A model generated the notes under the pieces. The model was given only the letters and a program-made list of their open reading frames with translations. It did no database searches and had not been told where the DNA came from. From NCBI RefSeq assembly GCF_001625085.1, contig NZ_BDAW01000098.1:1-34034 (forward strand): a DNA stretch of 34,034 bases. Reading direction: 5' to 3'. The position numbers and the translations under genes were made by a program. Each line of letters opens with the position of its first letter. Positions within the stretch are counted from its first letter, which is position 1. Source of the stretch: Nocardia acidivorans NBRC 108247 (GTDB taxonomy: Bacteria > Actinomycetota > Actinomycetes > Mycobacteriales > Mycobacteriaceae). Shown in pieces: positions 1 to 8,776 of the stretch.

Positions 1-2043
1 GGCCAGGGCGGTGCCCCGGGTACCGGCGGCGCTCCGGGTGCCGGTGGCGCGGCCGCAGGTGGTTTCCGTGGTCGTCCCGGCGGTGGCGGCGGTGGCCGTC
101 CCGGTTCCGGTGGTGGTCGCGGCGGTGCCGCGGGTGCCTTCGGTCGTCCGGGTGGCGCGCCCCGCAAGGGTCGTAAGTCGAAGCGGGCGAAGCGCGCCGA
201 GTACGAGAGCATGCAGGCTCCCGCCGTCGGCGGCGTGCGTCTGCCCCGCGGCAACGGCGAGATCATCCGTCTCGCCCGTGGCGCCTCGCTGTCCGATTTC
301 GCCGAGAAGATCGGCGCCAACCCGGCCTCGCTGGTACAGGCGTTGTTCAACCTCGGTGAGATGGTCACCGCTACCCAGTCGGTGAACGAGGAGACCCTCG
401 AGCTGCTGGGTTCGGAGATGAACTACGTCGTGCACGTGGTCTCCCCGGAGGATGAGGACCGCGAGCTGCTCGCCAACTTCGATCTCACCTACGGCGAGGA
501 CGAGGGCGACGAGGACGATCTGCAGATCCGTCCGCCGGTGGTGACCGTCATGGGTCACGTCGACCACGGTAAGACCCGACTGCTGGACACCATCCGTAAG
601 GCGAACGTCCGTGAGGGCGAAGCCGGCGGTATCACCCAGCACATCGGCGCCTACCAGGTGCTGTCCGAGGTCAACGGCCTCGACCGGCTCATCACCTTCA
701 TCGATACCCCGGGTCACGAGGCGTTCACCGCCATGCGTGCCCGTGGTGCCAAGGCCACCGATATCGCGATCCTCGTTGTCGCGGCCGACGACGGCGTCAT
801 GCCGCAGACGGTGGAGGCCATCAACCACGCGCAGGCCGCTGACGTGCCGATCGTGGTGGCGGTCAACAAGATCGATAAGGAAGGCGCGAATCCGCAGAAG
901 ATTCGCCAGCAGCTGACCGAATACGGTCTGGTCGCCGAGGAGTACGGCGGCGAGACCATGTTCGTCGACATCTCGGCCAAGCAGGGCACCAATATCGATT
1001 CCCTGCTCGAGGCTGTCGTGCTGACCGCGGATGCCACCCTGGATCTGCGGGCGAACCCGGACATGGACGCGCAGGGTGTGGCCATCGAAGCCCACCTGGA
1101 CCGCGGTCGTGGCCCGGTCGCCACCGTCCTCATCCAGCGCGGCACGCTGCGCGTGGGTGACTCGATCGTGGCGGGCGACGCCTACGGTCGTGTGCGCCGC
1201 ATGGTCGATGAGCACGGGGACGACGTCGTGGCGGCACTGCCGTCGCGGCCCGTCCAGGTCATCGGTTTCACCTCGGTACCGGGAGCGGGCGACAACCTGC
1301 TCGTGGTCGAGGAAGACCGGATCGCGCGTCAGATCGCCGATCGCCGCAACGCTCGCAAGCGCAACGCCCTGGCAGCGCGCAGCCGCAAGCGGATCTCCCT
1401 GGAAGATCTGGATGCCGCTCTGAAGGAGACTTCGGAGCTGAACCTGATCCTCAAGGGCGACAACTCCGGTACCGTCGAGGCCCTCGAAGAGGCGCTGCTC
1501 GGTATCGATGTGGGCGACGAGGTGCGTCTGCGCGTCATCGACCGCGGTGTCGGTGGCGTCACCGAGACCAACGTCAACCTGGCGTCGGCCTCGAACGCGA
1601 TCATCATCGGATTCAACGTCCGTGCCGAGGGCAAGGCGACCGAGCTGGCGAACCGCGAAGGCGTGGATATTCGCTACTACTCGGTCATCTACCAGGCGAT
1701 CGACGAGATCGAGAAGGCCCTCAAGGGTCTGCTCAAGCCGATCTACGAAGAGGTCGAGCTGGGCCGGGCGGAAATCCGCGCGATCTTCCGCTCCTCCAAG
1801 GTCGGCAATATCGCCGGTTGCTGGGTCACCTCCGGCTCGGTCAAGCGCAATGCCAAGGCGCGCCTGCTGCGTGACAACGTCGTTGTCGCGGAGACGGTGA
1901 CGATTGCGTCGCTGCGTCGCGAGAAGGATGACGCCACCGAGGTTCGTGAAGGCTACGAATGCGGTATGACGTTGACCTACAACGACATTCGCGAGGGTGA
2001 CATCGTGGAGGCGTACGAGCTCCGCGAGAAGCCGCGCGACTAG
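1..2043 (+). CDS. infB: Translation initiation factor IF-2 (5' end outside window)
   Basis: IF-2 is the GTPase that places initiator fMet-tRNA on the 30S subunit and promotes 50S joining. The frame is open from base 1, so the gene begins before the window; 680 codons are visible. The first ~55 codons encode a Gly/Pro/Arg-rich linker, followed by a basic patch (RKGRKSKRAKR) and the IF2_N-like segment. The G domain carries GHVDHGKT (bases 553-576), DTPGHE and NKID, followed by the beta-barrel domains and the C-terminal tRNA-binding part, ending with TAG at 2041-2043. The long disordered Gly-rich N-terminus is usual for actinobacterial IF-2. It heads the DUF503-rbfA-nrnA series, although a terminator-like hairpin follows it directly. 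No anomaly is seen in the G motifs. Confidence 0.98.
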   Translation, partial: GQGGAPGTGGAPGAGGAAAGGFRGRPGGGGGGRPGSGGGRGGAAGAFGRPGGAPRKGRKSKRAKRAEYESMQAPAVGGVRLPRGNGEIIRLARGASLSDFAEKIGANPASLVQALFNLGEMVTATQSVNEETLELLGSEMNYVVHVVSPEDEDRELLANFDLTYGEDEGDEDDLQIRPPVVTVMGHVDHGKTRLLDTIRKANVREGEAGGITQHIGAYQVLSEVNGLDRLITFIDTPGHEAFTAMRARGAKATDIAILVVAADDGVMPQTVEAINHAQAADVPIVVAVNKIDKEGANPQKIRQQLTEYGLVAEEYGGETMFVDISAKQGTNIDSLLEAVVLTADATLDLRANPDMDAQGVAIEAHLDRGRGPVATVLIQRGTLRVGDSIVAGDAYGRVRRMVDEHGDDVVAALPSRPVQVIGFTSVPGAGDNLLVVEEDRIARQIADRRNARKRNALAARSRKRISLEDLDAALKETSELNLILKGDNSGTVEALEEALLGIDVGDEVRLRVIDRGVGGVTETNVNLASASNAIIIGFNVRAEGKATELANREGVDIRYYSVIYQAIDEIEKALKGLLKPIYEEVELGRAEIRAIFRSSKVGNIAGCWVTSGSVKRNAKARLLRDNVVVAETVTIASLRREKDDATEVREGYECGMTLTYNDIREGDIVEAYELREKPRD

Positions 2044-2055
2044 TAGTACAGCGAC

Positions 2056-2091
2056 CTCTGCCGGGTCGGGAGCGATCTCGGCCCGGCAGGG
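2056..2091 (+). terminator. Terminator-like hairpin after infB
   Basis: The arms CTGCCGGGTCG (2058-2068) and CGGCCCGGCAG (2079-2089) pair over 11 bp with one wobble. The stem extends inward by three more pairs to a GCGA (GNRA-type) tetraloop at 2072-2075. Only a weak T-rich run (GGTTGTGT) follows, so it may be an attenuator or an RNA-stabilising hairpin rather than a full intrinsic terminator. Confidence 0.6.
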
Positions 2092-2172
2092 TTGTGTACC
2101 AACAGAACCCGACGCGCTCATGCGCACGCCGTGGAGCGCGCCGGTCATTCGATGTAAGTGCGTGCGCATTAC

Positions 2173-2475
2173 ATGACTGAAAAACTGTTTGTTGGAGCGC
2201 TCGAGTTCGACATACTCCTCGGTGATGTGCATTCACTGAAGGAAAAGCGCTCCGTCATCCGTCCGATCCTCGCCGACCTGAAACGGTTCGAGGTGAGTGT
2301 CACCGAGGGCGGAGATCATGACCGGTATCGCCGGACCCTGGTCGGTGTGGCCATGGTGAGCCACGGCATGAATCACCTGACCGAGGTGCTGGACAAGTGT
2401 GAACGGCATGTCGCCAATCGTCCGGAGTTACAGTTGCTGGCGGTACGCCGCCGCGTCTTCGGACCCGAAGACTGA
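2173..2475 (+). CDS. DUF503 domain-containing protein
   Basis: This small cytoplasmic protein (100 aa from ATG 2173) belongs to the DUF503/YlxP-like family, which commonly lies between infB and rbfA; its function is not established. The conserved core is visible: FVGALEFDILLGDVHSLKEKRS at the N-terminus, RFEVSVTEGGDHD, YRRTLVGVAMV, and a C-terminal VRRRVFGPED. An in-frame GTG at 2158 would add five residues. Neither start has a clear Shine-Dalgarno sequence, and ATG 2173 directly abuts a near-palindrome (2154-2172). The leader also holds an inverted repeat with arms CGCGCTC (2113-2119) and GAGCGCG (2134-2140). The next gene, rbfA, starts 26 bp downstream, suggesting one transcript. Confidence 0.9.
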   Translation: MTEKLFVGALEFDILLGDVHSLKEKRSVIRPILADLKRFEVSVTEGGDHDRYRRTLVGVAMVSHGMNHLTEVLDKCERHVANRPELQLLAVRRRVFGPED

Positions 2476-2501
2476 ATCTATCCAGTGAGGAGGGCACGGC
2501 C

Positions 2502-2951
2502 ATGGTGGATCAAGCCAGGGCACGCCGACTCGCCAAGCGGATCTCCTCGATCGTGGCTACGGCCATCGAGTACGAGATCAAGGATCCGCGGCTGCGTTTC
2601 GTGACGATCACCGATACCAAGATGACGGGTGATCTGCGGGAAGCCACCGTCTATTACACGGTGATGGGGGAAACCCTGGACACCGAACCCGATTACACCG
2701 AGGCGGCCGCGGGTCTGGAGAAGGCCAAGGGCATTCTCCGCTCCAAGGTCGGCGCGGGCACCGGTGTGAAGTTCACGCCGATCCTGTCGTTCAAGCTCGA
2801 CACCGTGCCAACCGTCGCCAAGGAGATGGAGGAGCTGCTGGCCCGCGCCCGCGCCGCCGACGCTCGGGTGGCTCAGGTCGCGGTGAACGCCAACTACGCC
2901 GGTGATGTCGACCCCTACAAGGCCGACGACGACACCGACGACGAAGACTGA
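2502..2951 (+). CDS. rbfA: 30S ribosome-binding factor RbfA
   Basis: RbfA binds immature 30S subunits and assists 16S rRNA 5'-end maturation. The 149-residue length, the opening MVDQARARRLAKRISSIVA, the KDPRLRFVTITD segment and the GAGTGVKFTPILSFKLDT stretch fit the KH-like RbfA fold, and the C-terminus is acidic (ADDDTDDED), as in many actinobacterial members. The start ATG 2502 is supported by a strong ribosome site GAGGAGGG at 2487-2494. It lies 26 bp after DUF503 and 31 bp before the DHH phosphoesterase gene, the standard infB-rbfA-nrnA arrangement. Confidence 0.96.
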   Translation: MVDQARARRLAKRISSIVATAIEYEIKDPRLRFVTITDTKMTGDLREATVYYTVMGETLDTEPDYTEAAAGLEKAKGILRSKVGAGTGVKFTPILSFKLDTVPTVAKEMEELLARARAADARVAQVAVNANYAGDVDPYKADDDTDDED

Positions 2952-2982
2952 TTCCGCGGTCTGAGCGGGGAGGAGACCGCCG

Positions 2983-3975
2983 GTGACCGAACCGGTCGAT
3001 CTGGCACGTGCGGTGTCGATACTCGACACCGCGCGGTCGGTGACGGTGCTGTGCCATATCCAGCCCGATGCGGACACCATCGGCAGCGGGCTGGCGCTGG
3101 GGCAGGTGTTGCGCCGGCGCGGGGTGCCGGTGCAGGTCTCCTTCGCCGAACCCGCCGAACTGCCCGTCTCCATGAGGTCGCTGCCCGGCACCGAATTGCT
3201 GGTGCCGCCGGATGAGGTGCGTGCGGAGGTCGACGTACTGGTCGCGGTGGACTGCGGCAGCGCGGATCGTCTTGGGGCGCTGAAGGATCGGCTCGACGGC
3301 GCGCGCACCACCATGGTGCTCGACCATCACCGATCCAACACCCACTTCGGCGAGGTGAATATCGTCGACGACACCGCCGAGTCGACCGCGGGCATGGTCG
3401 CGCGGGTGCTCGACGCCTGGGGCGAAACCATCGATCGCCCGGTGGCGCATTGTCTGTACGCCGGATTGGTCACCGATACCGGCTCGTTCAAATGGGCTCG
3501 CCCCGGTTCGCACACCCTCGCCGAGCGGCTGCTGGCCACGGGTATCGACGGCGCGGGCATCACCCGAACCCTCATGGACACACACCCTTTCGCCTGGCTG
3601 CCCATGCTCTCGCGCGTGCTGGCCTCGGCCGAACTCGATGCCGAAGCCGCCGGTGGCGCGGGACTGGTCTATGTATTCGTGCGCCGGGAGGACACCGCGG
3701 GCGTGCGCTCCGAAGAGGTCGAGAGCATTGTCGACCTGGTGCGCACCACCTCCGAAGCGCAGGTCGCGGCCGTTTTCAAAGAGGCCCGCGGCAGGTCCGA
3801 TCAGTGGACGGTCTCACTGCGCTCGCATGACGCGGCCGACGGTTCCCCCGGCGTCGATGTCGCCCGCGTGGCAATGGCTCTCGGTGGCGGCGGCCACCGC
3901 TACGCCGCGGGCTACTCCACCACCGGCACCCCCGCCCACCTCGTCGAAACGCTGAAAGCCGAACTCAACCGGTAG
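2983..3975 (+). CDS. nrnA: DHH/DHHA1 phosphoesterase, NrnA-type nanoRNase / pAp phosphatase
   Basis: DHH phosphoesterases of this group degrade short oligoribonucleotides and 3'-phosphoadenosine 5'-phosphate; some also hydrolyse linear or cyclic dinucleotides. The 330-residue product shows the family motifs in order: HIQPDADTIGSG (D29, D31), VAVDCGS (D90), the DHH signature at 114-116, LVTDTGSFKW (D165), and the DHHA1 substrate-binding GGGGHRYAAG around residue 301. All expected metal-binding residues are present. The GTG start at 2983 is supported by GGGGAGGAG just upstream. Its position after rbfA matches M. tuberculosis Rv2837c. In that genome a dinF-type MATE gene follows; here 7.5 kb of other genes intervene. 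Confidence 0.94.
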   Translation: MTEPVDLARAVSILDTARSVTVLCHIQPDADTIGSGLALGQVLRRRGVPVQVSFAEPAELPVSMRSLPGTELLVPPDEVRAEVDVLVAVDCGSADRLGALKDRLDGARTTMVLDHHRSNTHFGEVNIVDDTAESTAGMVARVLDAWGETIDRPVAHCLYAGLVTDTGSFKWARPGSHTLAERLLATGIDGAGITRTLMDTHPFAWLPMLSRVLASAELDAEAAGGAGLVYVFVRREDTAGVRSEEVESIVDLVRTTSEAQVAAVFKEARGRSDQWTVSLRSHDAADGSPGVDVARVAMALGGGGHRYAAGYSTTGTPAHLVETLKAELNR

Positions 3976-4044
3976 GTCTGCCGACGTGTATGTGATCACG
4001 CCGGTGAACGTCGAGTGGCTCCCCGCGTGAGTGCATGCACATCG

Positions 4045-4525
4045 CTAGTCGGGGAGGCCGTAGATGGTGACGCCTTTGGGGGCTTCCACACGGTAGCCGA
4101 GGGTGATGGTGGTCTGGGCCCGCGGAGGGAGTTCGGTTTTCAGGTGCGGATGCCGAGTTCGTCCCGTTCGGTGGGTTTCGGCGGATCGGCGAGCGAGTCG
4201 CTCCAGGAACACGATGCGGGCATCGGCGGCGCGGTCGGCATCGGCGAGCGCGCTCAGGTCGGCTTCCAGTTCGCGGATGCGGTTCTCCAGCGTCGCGACC
4301 TGTTCGTCGCAGACCTCCGGCTGCCGTTCGGTGCCGATATCGACCCCGAGCACGGTCACCTCGCCCTGTCCGGCGACCCGGACCGAGTCGCGCAGCAGGC
4401 CCAGCGGTAGCGGTGCGACGCGGATCCGGTTTCCCCGCGGGCAGACTCGCCTTGCCGGACAGGGTGATTCGCGCCCGATCCGGGTACACGGTGACCGCGG
4501 TGATGACGGTGTCGAGTGTGATCAT
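4045..4525 (-). pseudogene. Decayed MuiA/DUF4139-family gene (frameshift plus internal deletion)
   Basis: Two overlapping minus-strand frames together resemble an actinobacterial mucoidy-inhibitor A (DUF4140/DUF4139) protein. Frame one starts at ATG 4525 and gives the DUF4140 opening (MITLDTVITAVTVYPDRARI, then TLSGKASLPAG). It then loses homology near the TTTCCCC run at 4430-4436. The other frame continues with LPLGLLRDSVRVAGQGEVTVLGVDIGTERQPEV and a coiled coil (ATLENRIRELEADLSAL). It jumps from RLARRSA, through a short unrelated stretch, straight to what looks like the extreme C-terminus (LPPRAQTTITLGYRVEAPKG) and stops at 4045. Family members are usually around 500 aa; only ~160 codons remain, so most of the middle is missing. 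It lies 31 bp downstream of the esterase gene on the same strand. Confidence 0.75.
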
Positions 4526-4556
4526 GTCCCCAGCCTGCCTCGAGCGGACCGCCGCG

Positions 4557-5591
4557 TCAGCCCCGTAGGGCGTGTTCGAACAGCGGCCAGGAGTCGTGCA
4601 GATCCTGCTGCCAGTAGCCCCAGGAGTGGGTGCCGTTCGGGCGGAGCTGGAAGGTGGCCGGTATGTCCAGGGCGTGGAGTCGGTCGCGCAGGGCGCGGGC
4701 GCACAGATCGGTAATGGCCTCCAGGAAACCGCCGCTCACCAGTTGGGAGAGCAGTTTGGCGGCATTGCCGTGAACGCCGGCGCCGTCGAGGGTGTCCTGC
4801 GGACCGGGAATCCCGGTGCCCGAGGAGACGTAGATCGCGGTGCCGCGCAGGCGATCCGCGTGCAGGTAGGGGTCGTTGGCGGGCCAGGCCGGATCATCGG
4901 GTGTGCCCCACATATTGGCGGGATCGCCCTGCCATCGCAGCACCACCGCGTCGACGAAGAGGCGGCCGAGCGGGTCGCTGGTGCGCGCGCAGCCGCTGTA
5001 CGAACCGATGGCGCGATACAGCCCGGGTGCGTCGAGGGCGAGTTGGAAGACCGAGGTTCCGGCCATGGAGATTCCGGCAATGGCGTTCGCGCCGTTGCCA
5101 TTCAGCGCCGAGTCGATGATCGGTGGCAGTTCCCGGGTCAGGAAGGTGCTCCAGCGCACCCGGCCGAGCAGCGGATCATCGCGCTGCCAATCGGTGAAGT
5201 AACTGCCGTTGCCGCCGAGCGGGTTGACCAGGGTCACCTGCTTGTCGTGGAAGAAGTCGACGATATCGGTCTGATCGGGCCAACTGCTGGCATCCGAGCC
5301 GCCGCCGGCGCCGTTCAGGAGATACAGCACCGGCGCGGGTTTCGAATCATCCGGTGCGCGAACGACTTTCAGGTCGATATCGGCGTTCATGGCGGCGGAG
5401 TGCACGCGCAGGTCGAGCAGCCCGCCGCCGGATTCGGTGGCCGCGATCAGCCGCGAGCCGTCCGGTGCGGGTCGCGCGGCTGACAGCACCCGCTCCGGTG
5501 TGATGGGTTCGGCGCGGGCCGGAATCGCGACGCACAGGCTGGGCAGTGCCAGGGCCAGGACGAGTGAGAATAACGGTCCGGCTGCTTTCAC
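4557..5591 (-). CDS. Secreted Ag85-like esterase / mycolyltransferase family protein
   Basis: This is an alpha/beta-hydrolase of the antigen 85 (Fbp/Cmt) family, whose members transfer mycolic acids between trehalose esters and arabinogalactan. The frame is open to 5723, but GTG 5591 is preceded by GGAGG (5598-5602) with 6-nt spacing and gives a proper signal peptide (hydrophobic core FSLVLALALPSLCVA, predicted cleavage after residue 27, ARA/EP). The mature enzyme shows YLLNGAGGG, WPDQTDIVDFF, a nucleophile elbow GISMAGTS (Ser175) and the Ag85-typical THSWGYW with catalytic His322; length is 344 aa. It is divergent from the PapA-like acyltransferase, consistent with envelope-lipid work. Its actual acyl substrate cannot be read from sequence. 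Confidence 0.9.
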   Translation of the reverse strand: MKAAGPLFSLVLALALPSLCVAIPARAEPITPERVLSAARPAPDGSRLIAATESGGGLLDLRVHSAAMNADIDLKVVRAPDDSKPAPVLYLLNGAGGGSDASSWPDQTDIVDFFHDKQVTLVNPLGGNGSYFTDWQRDDPLLGRVRWSTFLTRELPPIIDSALNGNGANAIAGISMAGTSVFQLALDAPGLYRAIGSYSGCARTSDPLGRLFVDAVVLRWQGDPANMWGTPDDPAWPANDPYLHADRLRGTAIYVSSGTGIPGPQDTLDGAGVHGNAAKLLSQLVSGGFLEAITDLCARALRDRLHALDIPATFQLRPNGTHSWGYWQQDLHDSWPLFEHALRG

Positions 5592-5813
5592 CCGGGACCT
5601 CCGATTGCCTCGAGTGGGACGGTCGGGAGCTGACGTTAGGTCGAAAGCGATAGCCGGACAATGCGTATCGCGACTCTTTGGGAGACCGTCCGGGCTCGGG
5701 CCGTTCGGCTTGGGAATCGTCACAGACTTTCACTGCGGCGCTGGTCAGGGTGCGGGTGCGTGCCGTTCACTCGTAAATCTGATTCAGCGAGCGGTAGGAA
5801 TCGAGGTCAATTC
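5592..5813. other. Divergent intergenic region, esterase / acyltransferase operon
   Basis: These 222 bp separate the two divergent lipid-related genes and must hold both promoters. The esterase ribosome site is at 5598-5602. A GAGG at 5802-5805 precedes the acyltransferase ATG. I could not identify convincing -10/-35 pairs or operator palindromes. Confidence 0.5.
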
Positions 5814-7229
5814 ATGGTCGCATTCGGCCTCTTCGGCGACTGGCATCCCGAGCCCGGCAGGCTCACCACCTGGACGGCGTCCCCGGCCGCACGGGCCGCG
5901 GTGCGGCGCGCACCCGCGCATGATGTCGGACCGTCGTATCAGCAGCGGGCCTATCTGCGCGCGACGCATCGCAATTCGCGTGTGGGCTTGCGGGTTTCGC
6001 GGATATGCATGATCTCGTTCGATATTCCGGGGGTGCCCGATCATCGGGCCATGACCGCGGCGCTGAACGCGTTTCTGCGCCGGCACGACACCTTCCACAG
6101 CTGGTTCGCCATGCAGCCGGACGGGCGGATCGTGCGGCATGTGGCGGATCCGGCGGATATCGAGGTGACGGCGACGAGTTACGGGGAGTTCGACGATCTG
6201 GACGCCCTGCGCGAACGGGTGCGGGCCGAAACGCCCGGACCATTCGAATGGGATTGCTTCTCCTTCGGGGTGATCGAGCGCCCCGGATCGTTCACGATGT
6301 ACGCGGCCGTGGATCATCTGCACACCGACGGTGTGGCACAGGCGCTTTCGTGCGTGGAACTGCTGCTGCTCTACGGCGGTGCGGTATCCGGTGAGACCGC
6401 CCAGCTACCGCCGGTGGACGGTCATATCGGCTACTGCGAGCGCGAGAACATCATCAACGAGCAGCTCGGGCTGGAGTCCGCGGCGGTGTGGCAGTGGCTG
6501 GATCTGTTGCGCCGCAACGACGGTGATGTGCCGAGGTTCCCCTTGGAGCTGGGCGGGGGCGGATACGCGCAGGGCGCGCAGCTCACCCGACCACTGCTGA
6601 CCGAGGACGAGATGCTGCGCTTCGAACAGGTCTGCGCCGCGCACGGCGGGCGATTCCTGGGCGGGCTGTTCGCGGCAATCGCACTCGCCGAACTCGAATT
6701 GGCCGGGCGGGAACGGTATTTCGGCCTCACACCCGCCAATACCCGTTTCCTGCCCGGGGAGACGGGTTCGGTGGGCTGGTACACCAATCTGATCCCGGTG
6801 GAGTTCGAGGTATGCGCCGACAACGGTTTCACCGCCGTGGTGGCGGCCGCCCAGCGGGCGGCGGAGCGGGCCAAGGATCTCACGGACGTATCCCTGCATC
6901 GGGTCCTCGAACTGGTCACCCCCGATCTCGGAATTCGGGCGCGGCCCGGTTTCACCGCGCCGATGGTGTCGTATGTCGATGTCCGAAAGATGGACGGGGC
7001 GGATCTGTTCGACGCCATCAAGGGCGGGCTGTACGGCAGCGAGACCAGTTCGGGCGAGGTGTTCCTGTGGGTCAATCGCTTCCATGACGTGACCACGCTG
7101 TCGCTGCTGTTCCCGGATACGCCCCGGGCGCACGCCTCCGTCGTGCGGTATGTGCGCACGCTCACCGCGATCATCAACGCGGTCGTGGCCGACGGGGATT
7201 ACGCGGCCCGAGTTCCGGCCCTGTCATGA
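5814..7229 (+). CDS. PapA-like acyltransferase (condensation-domain superfamily)
   Basis: PapA proteins are CoA-dependent acyltransferases of the condensation-domain superfamily that esterify sugars or diols with fatty or polyketide acyl chains in mycobacterial glycolipids. The 471-residue product has the catalytic motif as DHLHTDG (H168, D172, G173), the PapA form of HHxxxDG. A bridging-region motif VGWYTNLIPVEF (G321-W322) and the conserved SYVDVRKMDG follow. The frame is open further upstream (ATG 5661), but ATG 5814 has GAGG at proper spacing and gives a typical N-terminus. It is the first gene of a four-gene operon; its stop overlaps the next start as ATGA. The acyl donor and acceptor are unknown; the downstream GpgS and GT39 suggest a glycosylated acceptor. 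Confidence 0.88.
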   Translation: MVAFGLFGDWHPEPGRLTTWTASPAARAAVRRAPAHDVGPSYQQRAYLRATHRNSRVGLRVSRICMISFDIPGVPDHRAMTAALNAFLRRHDTFHSWFAMQPDGRIVRHVADPADIEVTATSYGEFDDLDALRERVRAETPGPFEWDCFSFGVIERPGSFTMYAAVDHLHTDGVAQALSCVELLLLYGGAVSGETAQLPPVDGHIGYCERENIINEQLGLESAAVWQWLDLLRRNDGDVPRFPLELGGGGYAQGAQLTRPLLTEDEMLRFEQVCAAHGGRFLGGLFAAIALAELELAGRERYFGLTPANTRFLPGETGSVGWYTNLIPVEFEVCADNGFTAVVAAAQRAAERAKDLTDVSLHRVLELVTPDLGIRARPGFTAPMVSYVDVRKMDGADLFDAIKGGLYGSETSSGEVFLWVNRFHDVTTLSLLFPDTPRAHASVVRYVRTLTAIINAVVADGDYAARVPALS

Positions 7230-8776
7230 CGGCCGCGATCTCCGGCCCCACCGCACGCCCGGTCACCGCGCCGGGCGCGTGGATCGCCCTGGCGGCGTGC
7301 CTGACAGCGGTCTTCATGCAGATGCTCGATCTGACCATCGTGCACACCGCCATGCCCGCGCTGGCCCGGGACCTGCGCGCGGATGGTCCGGCCGAGCTGC
7401 TGGTCGTGAGCGCGTACGGCTTGGCCTTCGCCTGCACCCTGCCCGCCGCGGCCGGAATCGGCGATCTGCTGGGCAGGCATACCGTGTTCGCGGCGGCGCT
7501 GATCGCCTTCGCCGGTGCGTCGGTGTGGTGCGGAATCTCCTCCGGCGCTGACGAACTGATACTCGCGCGGGCCGCGGCGGGCGTGGCGGCCGCTCTGATC
7601 TCCGCGCAGACCATCGCGATCATCGCGGACGCGTTCCCGGAACGACTGCACGCGACCGCCTTCGGAATCTACGGCGCGACGGCCGCGCTGGCGGGCATGC
7701 TCGGCCCGCTGCTCGGTGGGGTGCTCGTCGACACCGGTCCGCTGGGATCGGGCTGGCGGGCGATATTTCTCGTCAACCTCCCCGTCGCGGCCGGGGCGGT
7801 CGCACTGGCGAGAGGGTACGCCCGCGCGCGGCGGCTGGACGTGGCCTGCGAGTCGGCCCGGTCGCCGGCAGCGTCGATGAATCACGCACCGGCCCAGTCG
7901 AACTCGATGGCCACCGGGAGTACCGGGGCCGTCGGTGAATCGATGGGATCCGGTTCCCGATGGTTGATGCTGATGCGGCGGTTCGACTTCGCGGGGACGC
8001 TGCTGTCGGCGCTGGGGTTGGGATTGCTGGTATATCCCCTGACCGAGGGTCGTGCGCTGGGGTGGCCGCCGAGCATGATCGCGTTGGCGGGGCTGTCCGT
8101 GCCGGTGCTGGCCGTGTTCGTGCGGCAGCAGCGATGGCGGGCGGCACGCGGGGATGAGCCGTTGATTCGGCCGGAACTGTTCGCGGACAGGGCATTCGCG
8201 ATGGGTGCGGTGCTCACCGCGGGGTTCTACGGGGTGTTCACGGCGTTGCTGTTCACCGTATCGGTGGCCGCGCAGTCCGGGTTGGGCTGGTCGGCCTCGC
8301 GGACCGGCATGGTCATGCTGCCGTTCGCGTTGGGCGCGGTGCTGGGCGCGCTGTCCTCGCCGATCCTGGTGTCGCTGTGCGGATCTCGGGCATTGACCGT
8401 GGGGGTGACGGTATTCGCGGTCGCGCTGGGGGCGATCGCGAGCACCGTGCACACCGCCGGTGCCGCCTCGGACCTGCGCGCACTGGCCTGGCCGGTCTTC
8501 GCGGCGGGAGCGGGAATGGGATGGTTCGCCGGACCGCTGCCCTCGGTGATGCTGGGCGGGGTGGTCGAGCGCGCCACCGGATCGGCCTCGGGCATTGTGC
8601 CGACGGTGCAGCAGGTGGGTAGCGCACTCGGGGTCGCCGTCCTGGGAACGGTGTTCTTCGCCGAAGCCGCGGCGCGGTCCTATCTTTCGGCGATCACGAC
8701 CGTGCTGTGGCTCATGGCCGCGGTGTCGCTGCTGCTGGCGGTGCTCACCCTCGCGTTACCCCGGCAGCGGACATGA
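7226..8776 (+). CDS. MFS transporter, DHA2 (EmrB/QacA-like, 14-TM) family
   Basis: This 516-aa integral membrane protein is probably a proton-driven exporter. TM1 (AWIALAACLTAVFMQMLDLTIVHTAMPALARDL) contains the DHA2 motif D1 pattern (LDxTIVxxAxP). Motif A (GDLLGRHTVF) lies after TM2 and a motif C-like GATAALAGMLGPLLGG is in TM5. A hydrophilic loop of about 60 residues rich in Ser, Gly and Ala (roughly 196-255) sits before the RFDFAG segment, longer than usual for this family. It overlaps the acyltransferase stop (ATGA, 7226-7229) and the next start (ATGA, 8773-8776), indicating translational coupling. By context it could export the acylated or glycosylated product of the operon; a drug-efflux role cannot be excluded. 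Confidence 0.92.
   Translation: MTAAISGPTARPVTAPGAWIALAACLTAVFMQMLDLTIVHTAMPALARDLRADGPAELLVVSAYGLAFACTLPAAAGIGDLLGRHTVFAAALIAFAGASVWCGISSGADELILARAAAGVAAALISAQTIAIIADAFPERLHATAFGIYGATAALAGMLGPLLGGVLVDTGPLGSGWRAIFLVNLPVAAGAVALARGYARARRLDVACESARSPAASMNHAPAQSNSMATGSTGAVGESMGSGSRWLMLMRRFDFAGTLLSALGLGLLVYPLTEGRALGWPPSMIALAGLSVPVLAVFVRQQRWRAARGDEPLIRPELFADRAFAMGAVLTAGFYGVFTALLFTVSVAAQSGLGWSASRTGMVMLPFALGAVLGALSSPILVSLCGSRALTVGVTVFAVALGAIASTVHTAGAASDLRALAWPVFAAGAGMGWFAGPLPSVMLGGVVERATGSASGIVPTVQQVGSALGVAVLGTVFFAEAAARSYLSAITTVLWLMAAVSLLLAVLTLALPRQRT

Noticed and set aside
1..165. GGT/GGC-rich repetitive DNA suggesting a tandem repeat
   Set aside because: It encodes the Gly-rich linker of IF-2 in frame; no unit of constant length, not CRISPR-like.
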